Origin: Gammaproteobacteria bacterium
GTDB lineage: Bacteria; Pseudomonadota; Gammaproteobacteria; HyVt-429
Direction: 5' to 3'
Length of the DNA stretch: 64,000 nucleotides
Assembly: GCA_013152415.1 (NCBI GenBank)
Contig: JAADGI010000030.1
Span: 1-64,000 of the forward strand
A program made the position numbers and the translations under genes. Shown here one piece after another: positions 10,534 to 20,099 of the stretch. The notes below the pieces were generated by a model that had not been told where the DNA came from, did no database searches, and worked only from the letters and a program-made list of their open reading frames with translations. The first letter of the stretch is position 1, and the number at the start of each line of letters is the position of its first letter.

Positions 10534-13500
10534 TCAAGCTCCTGCCAACATTGATTCTGATCGCTCCAGTAGCCCTTTGGCCTGCACCAAATCTACTGCG
10601 CCCAAGCCTTCCGAAAAACCATTATATAGATCGGATAACACCTTTATTGCCGATTTGGCATCACCACGACCCAACAATAAACGACTCATACTGATTGCAG
10701 CACGCAACTCCCACCCTTTTGCCTTTTGCGCCTGGGCAATATCAAGGGCTTTTTGAAAGCATTCCTGTGCATCATCAAAGGCCGAAGGATCCTGCCCCAA
10801 GAGTAATTCTCCACGCAAACGATAAAGTTCACTCTCATAAATAGTCTCGCCTCTATTATGCACCATATTCATAGCCCGCATTAAACAACCCAGGCCCTCC
10901 TCCCATGCTTGATTCTGCAAACAAGCGTCTGCCAGCATAGACAAGAAGTATGTATGGGCGAGTTCCGCACCTGCCGCCTGATGGGCATCAATGGCTTTTC
11001 GAATGGTATTGATATTTTCCGGCTCCTGATCACTTTTTGCCCAGCCATCCAACATGATACTAATTGCCTTCCAATAGGCAAAACGTCTCTGAATTGAAAT
11101 CTCCAGACATTCAGATGCCTCTTTAACCGTGTCTGCTCTTTCCTGACGATGCTGTCTAATACGTGATAGAAAATTTAAGGCTATCACTAAGCTGTGGGGA
11201 TGGCCCAAGGATCTAGCCAACACTACCGCAGCCTGTACCTGGCGTAGCGATTGATCTGGCAAACCCAACATCCATAAGGCCAAGGCCAGATAGCCCATAC
11301 TGGCAACCACCAGATCATATCCATATATTGCTGCACGTGAAGGCTGGCTCGAATCTTGAAATGCAATAGCCTGCTCAAGGTAGGACCGGGTGCGCACTAA
11401 GTCTCCAACCATGAACAACGTATTACCAAGCATATAATTCGCTTCATGTAATCGAACAGGATCGCCATTTACTTTGGCACGAGACATGAACTGCTGTGCC
11501 AATTTCATGGCCACAGGGATATCACCTCGAGTCCCAAAGAAGCGCCACAGCCCAAATAGGGCCACAAATAGCTTATCATCGGACTGTTTGGTGTTCTCGC
11601 ATAAATCCTTGGCCCGCGAAAAAGCTTTCTCCGCCTCCAGGGTAGCATAGCCCTTGGTTACTGCATGGGCATTGCCCAAAATCAGTTGCAATTCGAGCTC
11701 CAAACTTTTTATTTCATCACTATCAGAACCGTCTTCCAGGAGCTCTAAGCCCCGCTTAGAATAAAGAATAGCCTCCACATTTGCAGACCGTTCCGTAGCA
11801 TGGCGTCCTGCCTGAAGCCAAAATTCTATGGCTTCAGGTACCAATCCAGCTTGTGAGTAATGCTCCGCGATAAGCTCTGGTTGATTAGCGCAAAAATCAG
11901 GACGGTACCCCTCCATTGTCTGCGCGATTCGAAGGTGATACTGCCTCCGGTAACGCTTAAGAAGCGACTGATAGGCTGCATCCCGAATGAGAGCATGCAT
12001 GAAGCTATACTCTCCCGGCTCATCTATAGATCGATGCACCAATCCAGCGGACTCGAGTTGATTCAGGGCCTCTTTCACCACCTTGGGGTCCTCTTGCATT
12101 ATCTGACAAACCATGTCTTGGCTAAAATTCCTGCCCACTACAGCTCCAGCCTGCGCTACATCCTTCCCTCCATTCAAGCGATCTAATCGAGTCATCAACA
12201 AATCTTGCAACGTCTCTGGAATATCCAATGAAGGCAAACCAAGGCTTGTGGTGTTATCTCCACTTCCCTCCATTAGCCTGTTATCTTCGAGCACCATCTT
12301 GGTCGATTCTTCAACAAACAAAGGAATACCGTCAGTCTTCTCTATGAGCCCCCGAATAATGCTACCAGGTAACTTTGCCGTGCCTGACACGGCCTTTATC
12401 ATGCTCTCGACATCTGCTGCGCCCAACCGCCCAAGGTCTACATGAACCATACCGGTACTCCCATTACTTGGAATACCGGTTCCCGGTCGCGCAGTCATAA
12501 GCAGCATAATGGAACTCTTTATGCCGCCTTCGACCAAAAGCTGCAACAATGCCAAGGTGGAGGGATCAATCCAATGCAGATCTTCCACAATGAGCAAGAT
12601 AGGTTGCCTCTGTGTCTGCACATACAACAGTTGTAACAATGTTTCTTGAATCTTTCTTCTTTGTTCTTCAGGACTAAGCTTGTGGCGGACAGTTTGATTG
12701 CCTGTATCCAGCGAAAATAAGGAGGCCAGGACTAGAATAGCATCAGGATCAGAGTTATCACCCTCTACCACAAGGGCCACTTCAAGTTTTTGCCATTTCT
12801 CCTCATCGTTATCCGTCGCCAAAATATTGAGTTTCTGTTGCAATAATTTGATAACAGGGTAAAAAGCACTGTTTTGAAATCTTCTCGCGCAATTAATATT
12901 GATTGCCTTGTAAGTACCCAACACGAGATGATCCTGTAGGGCATTTACCAACCTGGTTTTTCCGACTCCAGGCTCGCCCGTCAACACCACAATTTGTCCC
13001 TGGGTAGGCTTAACCTTAGACCACAAACCCAATAGATATTTCATTTCCTTCAGGCGACCTACCAGTGGGGTCAGGCCTACTGTCAACGCAACATCAAAGC
13101 GATCTTGTGCGCCACTTACTCTGAGCACCTTATAGATAAGCATCTGGCGAGACAGCCCCTTTAACACTCGATACCCCATTCCCTCAAACTCAAACAATCC
13201 TTTTGCCAACCTAAAAACCTTTTCGCTCACAACAATAGTGTCAGGCCCCGCGACAGCCTGTAGCCTTGCGGCAATATTGGGGGGTTCACCCACAACCGCA
13301 ATCTGTTTTGGATTTTCCGCTGCACCCATAGTGCCAGCTACAACCAATCCGGTATCAATACCTATGCGCACGGCCATGCCACCGGACCCCAACTGCTTGG
13401 AGCGCAAGCCTAATTGAGAAATTTTAGCTACAATATCTAGAGCAGCATAAATGGCACATTGAGTGGCATCTTCCAGTGCATGTGGGTACCCATAATAGGC

Positions 13501-13698
13501 CACAACACCATCCCCCAAGTAATCAGCTACAAATCCTCCGTGTTGCTTAATGGCATCAACACAGTTCTGCTGATAGCTTCGCATCACATCACGCAAATCT
13601 TCCGGATCAAGAGACTCGGACAATAAGGCAGAATCCACCATGTCACAAAACAACACTGTGACATGCCGACGTTCTCCCTCATTTTCAGATGATTTCAT
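10534..13698 (-). CDS. Class III adenylate/guanylate cyclase - AAA ATPase - TPR protein
   Basis: A 1054-residue protein. The cyclase domain spans about residues 8-190 with both metal aspartates (FCDMVDS Asp19; LGDG Asp63) and the transition-state pair (PNIAARL, Asn141 and Arg145). The usual substrate-specifying Lys four residues before Asp63 is Asp59 (VADYLGD). An AAA_16/STAND-type ATPase follows, with Walker A GEPGVGKT at 241-248, then TPR-like helical repeats to the C-terminus. The start lies 29 bases after the kinase gene at 13728-15011, so the two are probably cotranscribed. It may make a cyclic nucleotide under control of its ATPase/TPR sensor part, or be a regulatory pseudo-cyclase given the changed residue. 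Confidence 0.87.
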   Translation of the reverse strand: MKSSENEGERRHVTVLFCDMVDSALLSESLDPEDLRDVMRSYQQNCVDAIKQHGGFVADYLGDGVVAYYGYPHALEDATQCAIYAALDIVAKISQLGLRSKQLGSGGMAVRIGIDTGLVVAGTMGAAENPKQIAVVGEPPNIAARLQAVAGPDTIVVSEKVFRLAKGLFEFEGMGYRVLKGLSRQMLIYKVLRVSGAQDRFDVALTVGLTPLVGRLKEMKYLLGLWSKVKPTQGQIVVLTGEPGVGKTRLVNALQDHLVLGTYKAININCARRFQNSAFYPVIKLLQQKLNILATDNDEEKWQKLEVALVVEGDNSDPDAILVLASLFSLDTGNQTVRHKLSPEEQRRKIQETLLQLLYVQTQRQPILLIVEDLHWIDPSTLALLQLLVEGGIKSSIMLLMTARPGTGIPSNGSTGMVHVDLGRLGAADVESMIKAVSGTAKLPGSIIRGLIEKTDGIPLFVEESTKMVLEDNRLMEGSGDNTTSLGLPSLDIPETLQDLLMTRLDRLNGGKDVAQAGAVVGRNFSQDMVCQIMQEDPKVVKEALNQLESAGLVHRSIDEPGEYSFMHALIRDAAYQSLLKRYRRQYHLRIAQTMEGYRPDFCANQPELIAEHYSQAGLVPEAIEFWLQAGRHATERSANVEAILYSKRGLELLEDGSDSDEIKSLELELQLILGNAHAVTKGYATLEAEKAFSRAKDLCENTKQSDDKLFVALFGLWRFFGTRGDIPVAMKLAQQFMSRAKVNGDPVRLHEANYMLGNTLFMVGDLVRTRSYLEQAIAFQDSSQPSRAAIYGYDLVVASMGYLALALWMLGLPDQSLRQVQAAVVLARSLGHPHSLVIALNFLSRIRQHRQERADTVKEASECLEISIQRRFAYWKAISIMLDGWAKSDQEPENINTIRKAIDAHQAAGAELAHTYFLSMLADACLQNQAWEEGLGCLMRAMNMVHNRGETIYESELYRLRGELLLGQDPSAFDDAQECFQKALDIAQAQKAKGWELRAAISMSRLLLGRGDAKSAIKVLSDLYNGFSEGLGAVDLVQAKGLLERSESMLAGA

Positions 13699-13727
13699 AA
13701 CGAATAGTGAATACCGAGCTATAGGAC

Positions 13728-15011
13728 CTATAGTTTCTCTGCCAACTTTTTACTAAGCTTTATCACTCTATCGGCCAGGGTCATCATGACGATTCTGTTA
13801 AAATATAACTGGCATAGGGGTGACGCCATATCCAGCATTGCCGTATTGACACTAATCAATAAAACACTGGTCTTGGCGATGACTGACGCCGAGCGTACCG
13901 AATGAGTGATATAGCCCACTTCCCCAAAACAATCCCCCTTACTCATTTCATTGATTATCTTCCCCCATTTGCTGACCTCGGTGACTCCGGCAGCGATAAT
14001 ATAAAAATACTCATCGTCCTCATCCTCAGTGAGGATCACTTCACCGGGCTTGACCCGCTGCCACATACTGGCTCGTATGAACTCCCAAACCTGAGCGTCT
14101 GGAAAATCTCTAAAGAAATCAAGCTGCCTGGCTACACAGAATCTCTCGTCTTCACTAACAATTCCATCAAGTGTATCTGAACCAATCGAAAGGCTGCTCA
14201 AATCAGACGCCAGATCAAGCCCTCTTTTGTATCGGAACTCAGTCTTTTTATGTATAGCTTTGGCCAATATGGCAATCAGCTCTTCGGATACCTTCGGTCG
14301 AAATTTCTTAACATTGGGGGGGTCTTGTTTGATAATCTTACTGGCTACTACTGGAATATTGTCACCCTCAAAGGCCGCCCTCCCAGTAAGCAATTCATAC
14401 ATTACGATACCCAAGGAATAGATATCGGTTTGCCCAGTAACTGATTCATCCAAAATCTGTTCTGGTGACATATAGCGTGGCGTACCCATGGCCCCCGACA
14501 TCTGGGAAGTTTCCACACCAATTATTTTGGCGATTCCAAAGTCGCTGATTTTAACCTTATCATGACCTGCATCGTACAGAATATTAGAGGGCTTTATATC
14601 CCGATGAATAATCCCTTCACGATGAGCATAATCTAAAGCAGTTGCGGATTTAATAATGATCTCAACAACTTTTTCAATAGACAGTAACTTGTCGGGACAG
14701 CAGAAGTTTTTGAGTGTTTTAGCCCCTTCGACGTATTCCATGACCAGGTAACAACCCGCGTCATCAAAGGCTGCGTCATATATCTCAACAATATGGGGGT
14801 GCGCCAACAGACCCGCAGCATGGACCTCATTAAAGAAGAGCTTTCTATGCGCTTCAGCATCCGCAGCTAACGGCATGCCAGTCCGGCATATTTTTATCGC
14901 CACATCATGACCAGAAAATGGATCATGTCCTAGACAGACTACACCCATACTTCCCTGACCCATCTCCCTGATCAGATCATAGCGGCCTATTTTTCTAGGG
15001 GGTAACACCAT
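13728..15011 (-). CDS. Ser/Thr protein kinase with C-terminal cyclic-nucleotide-binding domain
   Basis: A 427-residue soluble protein. The Hanks-type kinase domain (about 11-275) has a Gly-rich loop GQGSMG, Lys40, HRDIKPSN with Asp138, DFG with Asp157, and GTPRYMSPEQ. A CNMP-binding domain follows at about 290-425; its cassette FGEVGYITHSVRSASV keeps the Glu and Arg expected for cyclic-nucleotide binding. No transmembrane segment is present. It sits 29 bases downstream of the YkgJ-like gene and 29 bases upstream of the cyclase gene. The arrangement resembles a PKA/PKG logic in one polypeptide; ligand and substrates are unknown. Confidence 0.9.
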   Translation of the reverse strand: MVLPPRKIGRYDLIREMGQGSMGVVCLGHDPFSGHDVAIKICRTGMPLAADAEAHRKLFFNEVHAAGLLAHPHIVEIYDAAFDDAGCYLVMEYVEGAKTLKNFCCPDKLLSIEKVVEIIIKSATALDYAHREGIIHRDIKPSNILYDAGHDKVKISDFGIAKIIGVETSQMSGAMGTPRYMSPEQILDESVTGQTDIYSLGIVMYELLTGRAAFEGDNIPVVASKIIKQDPPNVKKFRPKVSEELIAILAKAIHKKTEFRYKRGLDLASDLSSLSIGSDTLDGIVSEDERFCVARQLDFFRDFPDAQVWEFIRASMWQRVKPGEVILTEDEDDEYFYIIAAGVTEVSKWGKIINEMSKGDCFGEVGYITHSVRSASVIAKTSVLLISVNTAMLDMASPLCQLYFNRIVMMTLADRVIKLSKKLAEKL

Positions 15012-15040
15012 GCTAAAGACAAGCTTAGCACAGATACAGT

Positions 15041-15892
15041 CTACTGCCCGGTGCGTGCCTTTTGCTTGGCACGAAGCTCAACCCGCTGCTCAAGTCGCCG
15101 TTCCTCGGCACCCTCTTTAACCGGAATGGAGGCCTCTCCAAACAATATCTGCTTTAGAAAATGAAAGGAAAATTTTAACAAGGCATAGTCGTCAGACAAA
15201 TAACGATCCATATCAGCACTGTCTATTTCAAAGATGTCCTGGAACCCTTCGGCACGGACAAATTCTCGAAATCGATCCATGTCGTAACTACACATAAAGA
15301 ATAACTGAAAGCTCTTTGTCGAGGGCTTGCCAATAGCAGGACCACTGGAACGCTTTTTGAGAATGACCTGGTACCATTCCCGGTTCATTTCATCGTATTC
15401 TTCCACACCCTGCTCTTTGCGATATTGCCCGATGCTCAGCTTGTTGTCTTCATCATGTCCCTTGCAATGATCTTCCTTGACCAAACAGTAATGGTGCTCA
15501 TCGACCGGGGAATCCTTCTTTCGCATCGCCATCAAACCAACAGGGTAGTAACGACAGGCAGAAGGCCGGTCCTCATATACACTACAGCCCTCTTCATTCA
15601 TCAACAGGCAAACGGGTTCTTCGTCCTGGGTCTTGAGCTTGATTCCCGGCATACCGCTGGCATCCATCTCAAAGGGCACCGTGTACTTGGCCAGCACATC
15701 CGTAGTCGATATCCCGAAGTGTTTCTTTAGCCTCAGAACATCATAAGGGGTCAGGGTGATATCCGCCAGCTTACAGCAGGCGTTATAGCAGGAGATCCCT
15801 TTATGGCAACGAAACTGTATGCTGGCATCATTGTCCAGCAACTCGGGGATCAAAGGGCTCTCGTGGGGGGGCTTCGAGATTTCCTGACTCAT
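15041..15892 (-). CDS. YkgJ family cysteine-cluster protein
   Basis: A 283-residue cytoplasmic protein with the CxxxCxxxCC-type cluster in FRCHKGISCYNACC and further cysteines in EEPVCL, EGCSVYEDRPSACRYYPVG and HHYCLV, typical of the YkgJ/CxxCxxCC family thought to bind Zn or Fe-S. It is the first gene of a probable three-gene minus-strand unit with the kinase and cyclase. The aprA terminator lies just upstream, so transcription likely starts between about 15893 and 15955. Function is unknown; a redox or metal sensor feeding the kinase is an inference only. Confidence 0.8.
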   Translation of the reverse strand: MSQEISKPPHESPLIPELLDNDASIQFRCHKGISCYNACCKLADITLTPYDVLRLKKHFGISTTDVLAKYTVPFEMDASGMPGIKLKTQDEEPVCLLMNEEGCSVYEDRPSACRYYPVGLMAMRKKDSPVDEHHYCLVKEDHCKGHDEDNKLSIGQYRKEQGVEEYDEMNREWYQVILKKRSSGPAIGKPSTKSFQLFFMCSYDMDRFREFVRAEGFQDIFEIDSADMDRYLSDDYALLKFSFHFLKQILFGEASIPVKEGAEERRLEQRVELRAKQKARTGQ

Positions 15893-15956
15893 GGGGTTCT
15901 CCGGTATCGCATATGCATATCAATTAGTATAAACAAATTTTCTATTTTCACTAGAG

Positions 15957-15993
15957 AAAAAAAAGTCCGGACACCAATACTGGTGCCCGGACT
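15957..15993 (-). terminator. Intrinsic terminator after aprA
   Basis: On the minus strand a near-perfect 13-bp stem (AGTCCGGGCACCA pairing with TGGTGTCCGGACT, 4-base loop) is followed by a run of T. It begins 26 bases beyond the aprA stop codon and separates aprBA from the YkgJ-kinase-cyclase unit. Confidence 0.93.
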
Positions 15994-16019
15994 CTTCCCT
16001 ACGGGAACTGTCTAGTAAC

Positions 16020-17999
16020 TTACTTAAACAGCTTGGTCTTGTCGACAAGGTCCTTATGGGCACGCTTGAAACAAGTATAGGTCTTTGTTTCCTTGTCGTA
16101 AATCGAGTTCACGAAGCACTTCCAGTTTTCCTCGTCTACAAAGTTGTAGTCCGTCCGGTAGTAGAAGCCCGGATAACGGGATTCCTCGCGGAACTGGATG
16201 TGTTTCATGTGGGCCTCAGCCGTCAGGATGCGATGATAGTTCTCCCAGGCCCGCAGCAATTCGTGCAGGTCCTTGGCGCGCATCTTGGCGGCATCTTCCT
16301 TCAACATGGTCAACTTCTCTTCCGCTACGTCGAGCATATGACCATTGGTGTTGTAGTACGTAGCAATACCGGCAACATACTCGTCCATGATCTTCTGCAG
16401 GCGGAACTGAAGCATCTTCGGCGTGATGTAATGGGGATTGATGTCGATGGCGGTGGTGTAGTCCTTGTGCTCAAGGAAGGTCTTGACCGGCTGGTAGATC
16501 TCGGCAACCAAATCGTCAACAGAAGTGTCGAGTTCCGGCTTGAGGTCTTTGTTATCCAGGCAATACTTGACCATGGACTTGGCGCACAAGCGACCTTCGG
16601 CATGGGAACCGGAAGAGAACTTGTGGCCCGAGGCACCCACACCGTCACCGGCGGTGAACAAGCCTTGAACCGTGCTCATGGAGCGGTAACCCCAGTTCCA
16701 GCCAGAAGGCAGGTGGTCTGGTACACCGGCTTCGGTCTCTTCGGTGGGGGCACCCAAATCTTCAGGGCCCGACACCCAAATACCGCAACAACCGGAGTGA
16801 GAGCCTAACAGGTAGGGCTCGGTAGGCATCAGTTCGGAGTTCTTTTTCTCCGGCTCGATGTTTTCACCGGCCCAGACACCGCACTGACCAATACACATAT
16901 CCAGGAAATCTTCCCAGGCTTCCGCTTCCAGATGCTTGACCTCACGAGGAGACAGGGTCTCACGCAGGGCAGCCAGGGCGGTCACAGTGTCCATGTAGAT
17001 AGGCCCACGACCTTCCTTCATCTCGTGCAACATCAGGTGATTACGCAGGCAAGAAGCCGGAACGGCGGCCTGGCCATAGGGAGGATAGTCGTCCAGCATG
17101 GCCTTATTGCGGTCCATGTAGACTTCACCGATGGCATTGATAGCCTTGGCCTTAAACAGCAGGAACCACGCACCTACTGGACCGTAACCATCCTTAAAGC
17201 GGGCGGGTACGAAGCGATTTTCCATCAAGGTCAACTCGGCACCAGCCTCGGCAGCCATGGCGTAGGTGGAACCCGCGTTCCACACCGGATACCAGGCGCG
17301 GCCCTGTCCTTCACCCACGGAACGGGGACGGAACAGGTTCACACAACCACCGGCGGCCAGCAAACAGGCCTTGAACTTGTACACGTAGACTTTATCTTCA
17401 CGAGTGGAGAAACCTACGGCACCGGCGATACGGTGAGGATCGTTTTTGTCGTTCACCAATTTGACGATAAAGACACGCTCCTGGATGTTTTCCACGCCCA
17501 GGGCCTTTTTGGCGGCCTCGGCAACAATCCACTTGTAGGACTCACCATTGATCATGATCTGCCATTTGCCGGAGCGCACTGGCGTACCACCGTCTTTCAA
17601 CGGGGTCAGACCCTTGGAACCGTCATGGCGCTCACCTTTTTCGTCAAGCTTCCAGATCGGCAGGCCCCACTCTTCGAACAGGTGTACCGAATCATCCACG
17701 TGGCGACCTAAATCGTAGGTCAGGTCATCACGGGTAATGCCCATGAGGTCGTTAGACACCATGCGGGCATAGTCGGCAGGATCCTGATCGCCAATATAGG
17801 TGTTAATTGCGGACAAGCCCTGGGCTACCGCACCGGAACGATCCATGGCGGCCTTATCCACCAATTTGATCTTCAGGTCGGTACCATCGGACCAACGCAT
17901 AATTTCATAAGCAGCACCGCAACAGGCCATGCCACCACCGATCATCAAGATGTCGACTTCTTCTTCGACAACCTCGGGATTTCCAAATTCACCAGCCAT
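16020..17999 (-). CDS. aprA: Adenylylsulfate (APS) reductase, alpha subunit
   Basis: A 659-residue flavoprotein of the AprA family. The N-terminal FAD-binding motif is ILMIGGGMACCGAAYE near 18-33, and the full family length is present, including GSHSGCCGIWVSGPEDLG and GDGVGASGHKFSSGSHAEGR. AprA with AprB interconverts APS and sulfite plus AMP in the cytoplasm; in a sulfur oxidiser it runs from sulfite to APS, feeding Sat. The gene starts 44 bases after aprB and ends at a strong terminator. No aprM or qmo genes are adjacent, so the electron acceptor is encoded elsewhere. Confidence 0.97.
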   Translation of the reverse strand: MAGEFGNPEVVEEEVDILMIGGGMACCGAAYEIMRWSDGTDLKIKLVDKAAMDRSGAVAQGLSAINTYIGDQDPADYARMVSNDLMGITRDDLTYDLGRHVDDSVHLFEEWGLPIWKLDEKGERHDGSKGLTPLKDGGTPVRSGKWQIMINGESYKWIVAEAAKKALGVENIQERVFIVKLVNDKNDPHRIAGAVGFSTREDKVYVYKFKACLLAAGGCVNLFRPRSVGEGQGRAWYPVWNAGSTYAMAAEAGAELTLMENRFVPARFKDGYGPVGAWFLLFKAKAINAIGEVYMDRNKAMLDDYPPYGQAAVPASCLRNHLMLHEMKEGRGPIYMDTVTALAALRETLSPREVKHLEAEAWEDFLDMCIGQCGVWAGENIEPEKKNSELMPTEPYLLGSHSGCCGIWVSGPEDLGAPTEETEAGVPDHLPSGWNWGYRSMSTVQGLFTAGDGVGASGHKFSSGSHAEGRLCAKSMVKYCLDNKDLKPELDTSVDDLVAEIYQPVKTFLEHKDYTTAIDINPHYITPKMLQFRLQKIMDEYVAGIATYYNTNGHMLDVAEEKLTMLKEDAAKMRAKDLHELLRAWENYHRILTAEAHMKHIQFREESRYPGFYYRTDYNFVDEENWKCFVNSIYDKETKTYTCFKRAHKDLVDKTKLFK

Positions 18000-18043
18000 C
18001 TTTTTAAACCCTCAAAATTAATTATTCGACGATAAGTTCACAC

Positions 18044-18505
18044 TTATACACAAATCAGTTCACTGCGATCACACTCATGCAGGCCACCATTGAAAAAGCC
18101 TGGCTCAGCAATCTTGCTCTTGTCCGCTTCCGGCTTGCCACCATAGGGGTCAATGGAGCCTTCCGGGGTGGTGCGAATAGGGAACTTGAAACGCTTCTTG
18201 GTGCCATTGCGAAATTTAATAGTCCACATGATGGAATCGGTACCACGTAGGGGCTGCACCGATGCACCCAGGGGCACGATGTCCGCATAGGGACGTGCTT
18301 CGATGGCATTCTGGGGACAGATCTTGATGCAGGAATAACATTCCCAACATTGCTCTGGCTCCTGGTTGTAGGCCTTCATGGCATGACCCGTCTCTGAACC
18401 ATCCTGGTCGAGCATCATGAGATCGTGGGGACAAATATACATGCAAGCGGTCTTGTCCTGGCCCTTGCAGCCATCACACTTATCAGTACGTACGAAAGTA
18501 GGCAT
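18044..18505 (-). CDS. aprB: Adenylylsulfate (APS) reductase, beta subunit
   Basis: A 153-residue iron-sulfur protein. It carries two ferredoxin-type cluster motifs, CDGCKGQDKTACMYICP near residues 10-26 and CWECYSCIKICP near 53-64, followed by the AprB-specific tail wrapping AprA (WTIKFRNGTKKRFKFPIRT). It passes electrons between the AprA flavin and an outside carrier. It is the upstream partner of aprA. Confidence 0.97.
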   Translation of the reverse strand: MPTFVRTDKCDGCKGQDKTACMYICPHDLMMLDQDGSETGHAMKAYNQEPEQCWECYSCIKICPQNAIEARPYADIVPLGASVQPLRGTDSIMWTIKFRNGTKKRFKFPIRTTPEGSIDPYGGKPEADKSKIAEPGFFNGGLHECDRSELICV

Positions 18506-18908
18506 TGCTGAACTCCATCAATTTCTGGTTAATATCGAGTATCTGTTAATTCGCCGCGTGAATCTTTAAGCTGCGACGCGATCCATTCGGTGGACTGATC
18601 CGGCCAAAACGTAACGGGTGACAGGCAATCACCCCTTGCCCAGGGAAAGACACCATCGGTGACCTCCCCGACAAAACCACCGTCTCCAAATAACCGGACC
18701 AGGCGGACTGGTCAATCTATAGATTTCACTACCACAACACTAATTAGTATTTCAATTCCTGACATAAGCAGCCTTTATTCTCTCACTATTCCAGGGGCTA
18801 TTCCCGACTCTTACGGTTGGTTATAGCTGCTACATGTTCCGCGTCAATGGCCAAACAGCAGCCCTGCCTAGCGTGAGGCTGGGCAGGGTCTGGGCCAAAG
18901 AATTTAGC
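18506..18908. other. 403-bp gap between sat and aprB
   Basis: No credible gene is seen. The gap holds a stem just after sat and probably the aprBA promoter, since 403 bases is long for an operon-internal space. I could not define convincing -35/-10 boxes by eye. Confidence 0.5.
18861..18889 (-). terminator. Candidate stem-loop after sat
   Basis: CCCTGCC and GGCAGGG form a stem of at least 7 bp, with further pairing toward the loop, about 20-48 bases past the sat stop. There is no clear T-run, so it may be a 3' stabilising hairpin or a weak terminator rather than an intrinsic terminator. Confidence 0.45.
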
Positions 18909-20099
18909 CTAGCTCGCCTGGGACCGATAATAATCGATCAAAATCTGAGCCACCTCTGGACGAGAAAATTCCTTCGGTGGGGCCTTGCCCTCGGCCAGCA
19001 TTTCCCGCACCTTGGTGCCAGATAACAGCACAAAATCTTCTTTGCTGTGATCCGGGGCCTCGCGCATCATCACTACCTTGTTGAGCTTTTTGGACCAGGC
19101 AGTATGATCGGCCTCGAAGATTTCGATCTCCAGGGCACCTTCGGGCACCTCATCGTGAAAAATGGTCTGGGCGTCGAAGGCACCATAGTAGTCACCCACA
19201 CCGGCATGATCGCGACCAATAATGAAGTGGGTGGCACCCATATTCTGGCGAAACACGGCATGCAGCACCGCCTCACGCGGACCTGCGTAGAGCATATCGA
19301 AACCATAACCCGTAACCATGGCACTGTTGGGTGGAAAATACAGCTCTACCATCTTACGGATCGCCGCATCACGCACCGGTGCCGGAATATCTCCCGGTTT
19401 CAACTGGCCCAATAGCATATGGATCACCAGGCCATCACAACCCAGACGATCCATGGCCATATGGCACAGTTCCTCATGGGCTAAGTGCATAGGATTACGG
19501 GTCTGAAAGGCCACGATCTTGTTCCAGCCATGCTCGGCAATCTCGTTGCGAATCTCCACTGCGGTTCGGAAGGTGTCAGGAAAATCGGCCTGAAAATAAG
19601 AAAAACTCAAAACCTGGATGGGACCCGAAACAGCGTGCTTGCCCAGCCCCATAAAGGTGCTAACACCGGGATGCTCGCTATCTGTCGTGCCAAAAATCTT
19701 TTCAGCCATCATGGTTAGCTGGTCATCACTGACCTCTTCAATATTTTCCACGTCCATGACCGCCATGACAGGATTCCCCTCCACGTTGGGATCACGCAGG
19801 GCGATACGCTTGGCGTCCTTAATCGACTCGACATCATGGGTGAGATTAAGCACCGGTACTGGCCAAAACAAACCGTCGGTAGTCTTCATGTTTTGCGCTA
19901 CGCTGAGGGCGTCGGCCAGATTCATGTAGCCGGTCAGTGGATTAAAATACCCGGTACCCAGCATGACCGCATTGGCTGCAGCGGCAGAATTAAGCATCAA
20001 TGAAGGCAAACTTTCTGCCTCATGGGCCAAGGCATCATGCGCCTTGGAGTCGTAGACAAACAGAGGGTTCAGGCTATCTGAACCATGGGGTTTAATCAT
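18909..20099 (-). CDS. sat: Sulfate adenylyltransferase (ATP sulfurylase), dissimilatory type
   Basis: A 396-residue single-chain ATP sulfurylase. Active-site motifs are FQTRNPMHLAHEE (the QxRNPxHxxH signature) and FIIGRDHAGVGDYYG. It has no CysN or kinase domain, which fits the dissimilatory Sat of sulfur oxidisers, where APS and pyrophosphate are turned to ATP and sulfate. A good ribosome site, AGGAG, lies about 8 bases before the ATG. It is followed by aprB and aprA on the same strand, together completing sulfite oxidation with substrate-level ATP formation. Confidence 0.96.
   Translation of the reverse strand: MIKPHGSDSLNPLFVYDSKAHDALAHEAESLPSLMLNSAAAANAVMLGTGYFNPLTGYMNLADALSVAQNMKTTDGLFWPVPVLNLTHDVESIKDAKRIALRDPNVEGNPVMAVMDVENIEEVSDDQLTMMAEKIFGTTDSEHPGVSTFMGLGKHAVSGPIQVLSFSYFQADFPDTFRTAVEIRNEIAEHGWNKIVAFQTRNPMHLAHEELCHMAMDRLGCDGLVIHMLLGQLKPGDIPAPVRDAAIRKMVELYFPPNSAMVTGYGFDMLYAGPREAVLHAVFRQNMGATHFIIGRDHAGVGDYYGAFDAQTIFHDEVPEGALEIEIFEADHTAWSKKLNKVVMMREAPDHSKEDFVLLSGTKVREMLAEGKAPPKEFSRPEVAQILIDYYRSQAS

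Noticed and set aside
16056-17711. Long open frames on the plus strand opposite aprA (250 and 259 codons)
   Set aside because: They mirror the aprA codons on the other strand; the aprA reading has a clear family match and no signals support the opposite strand.
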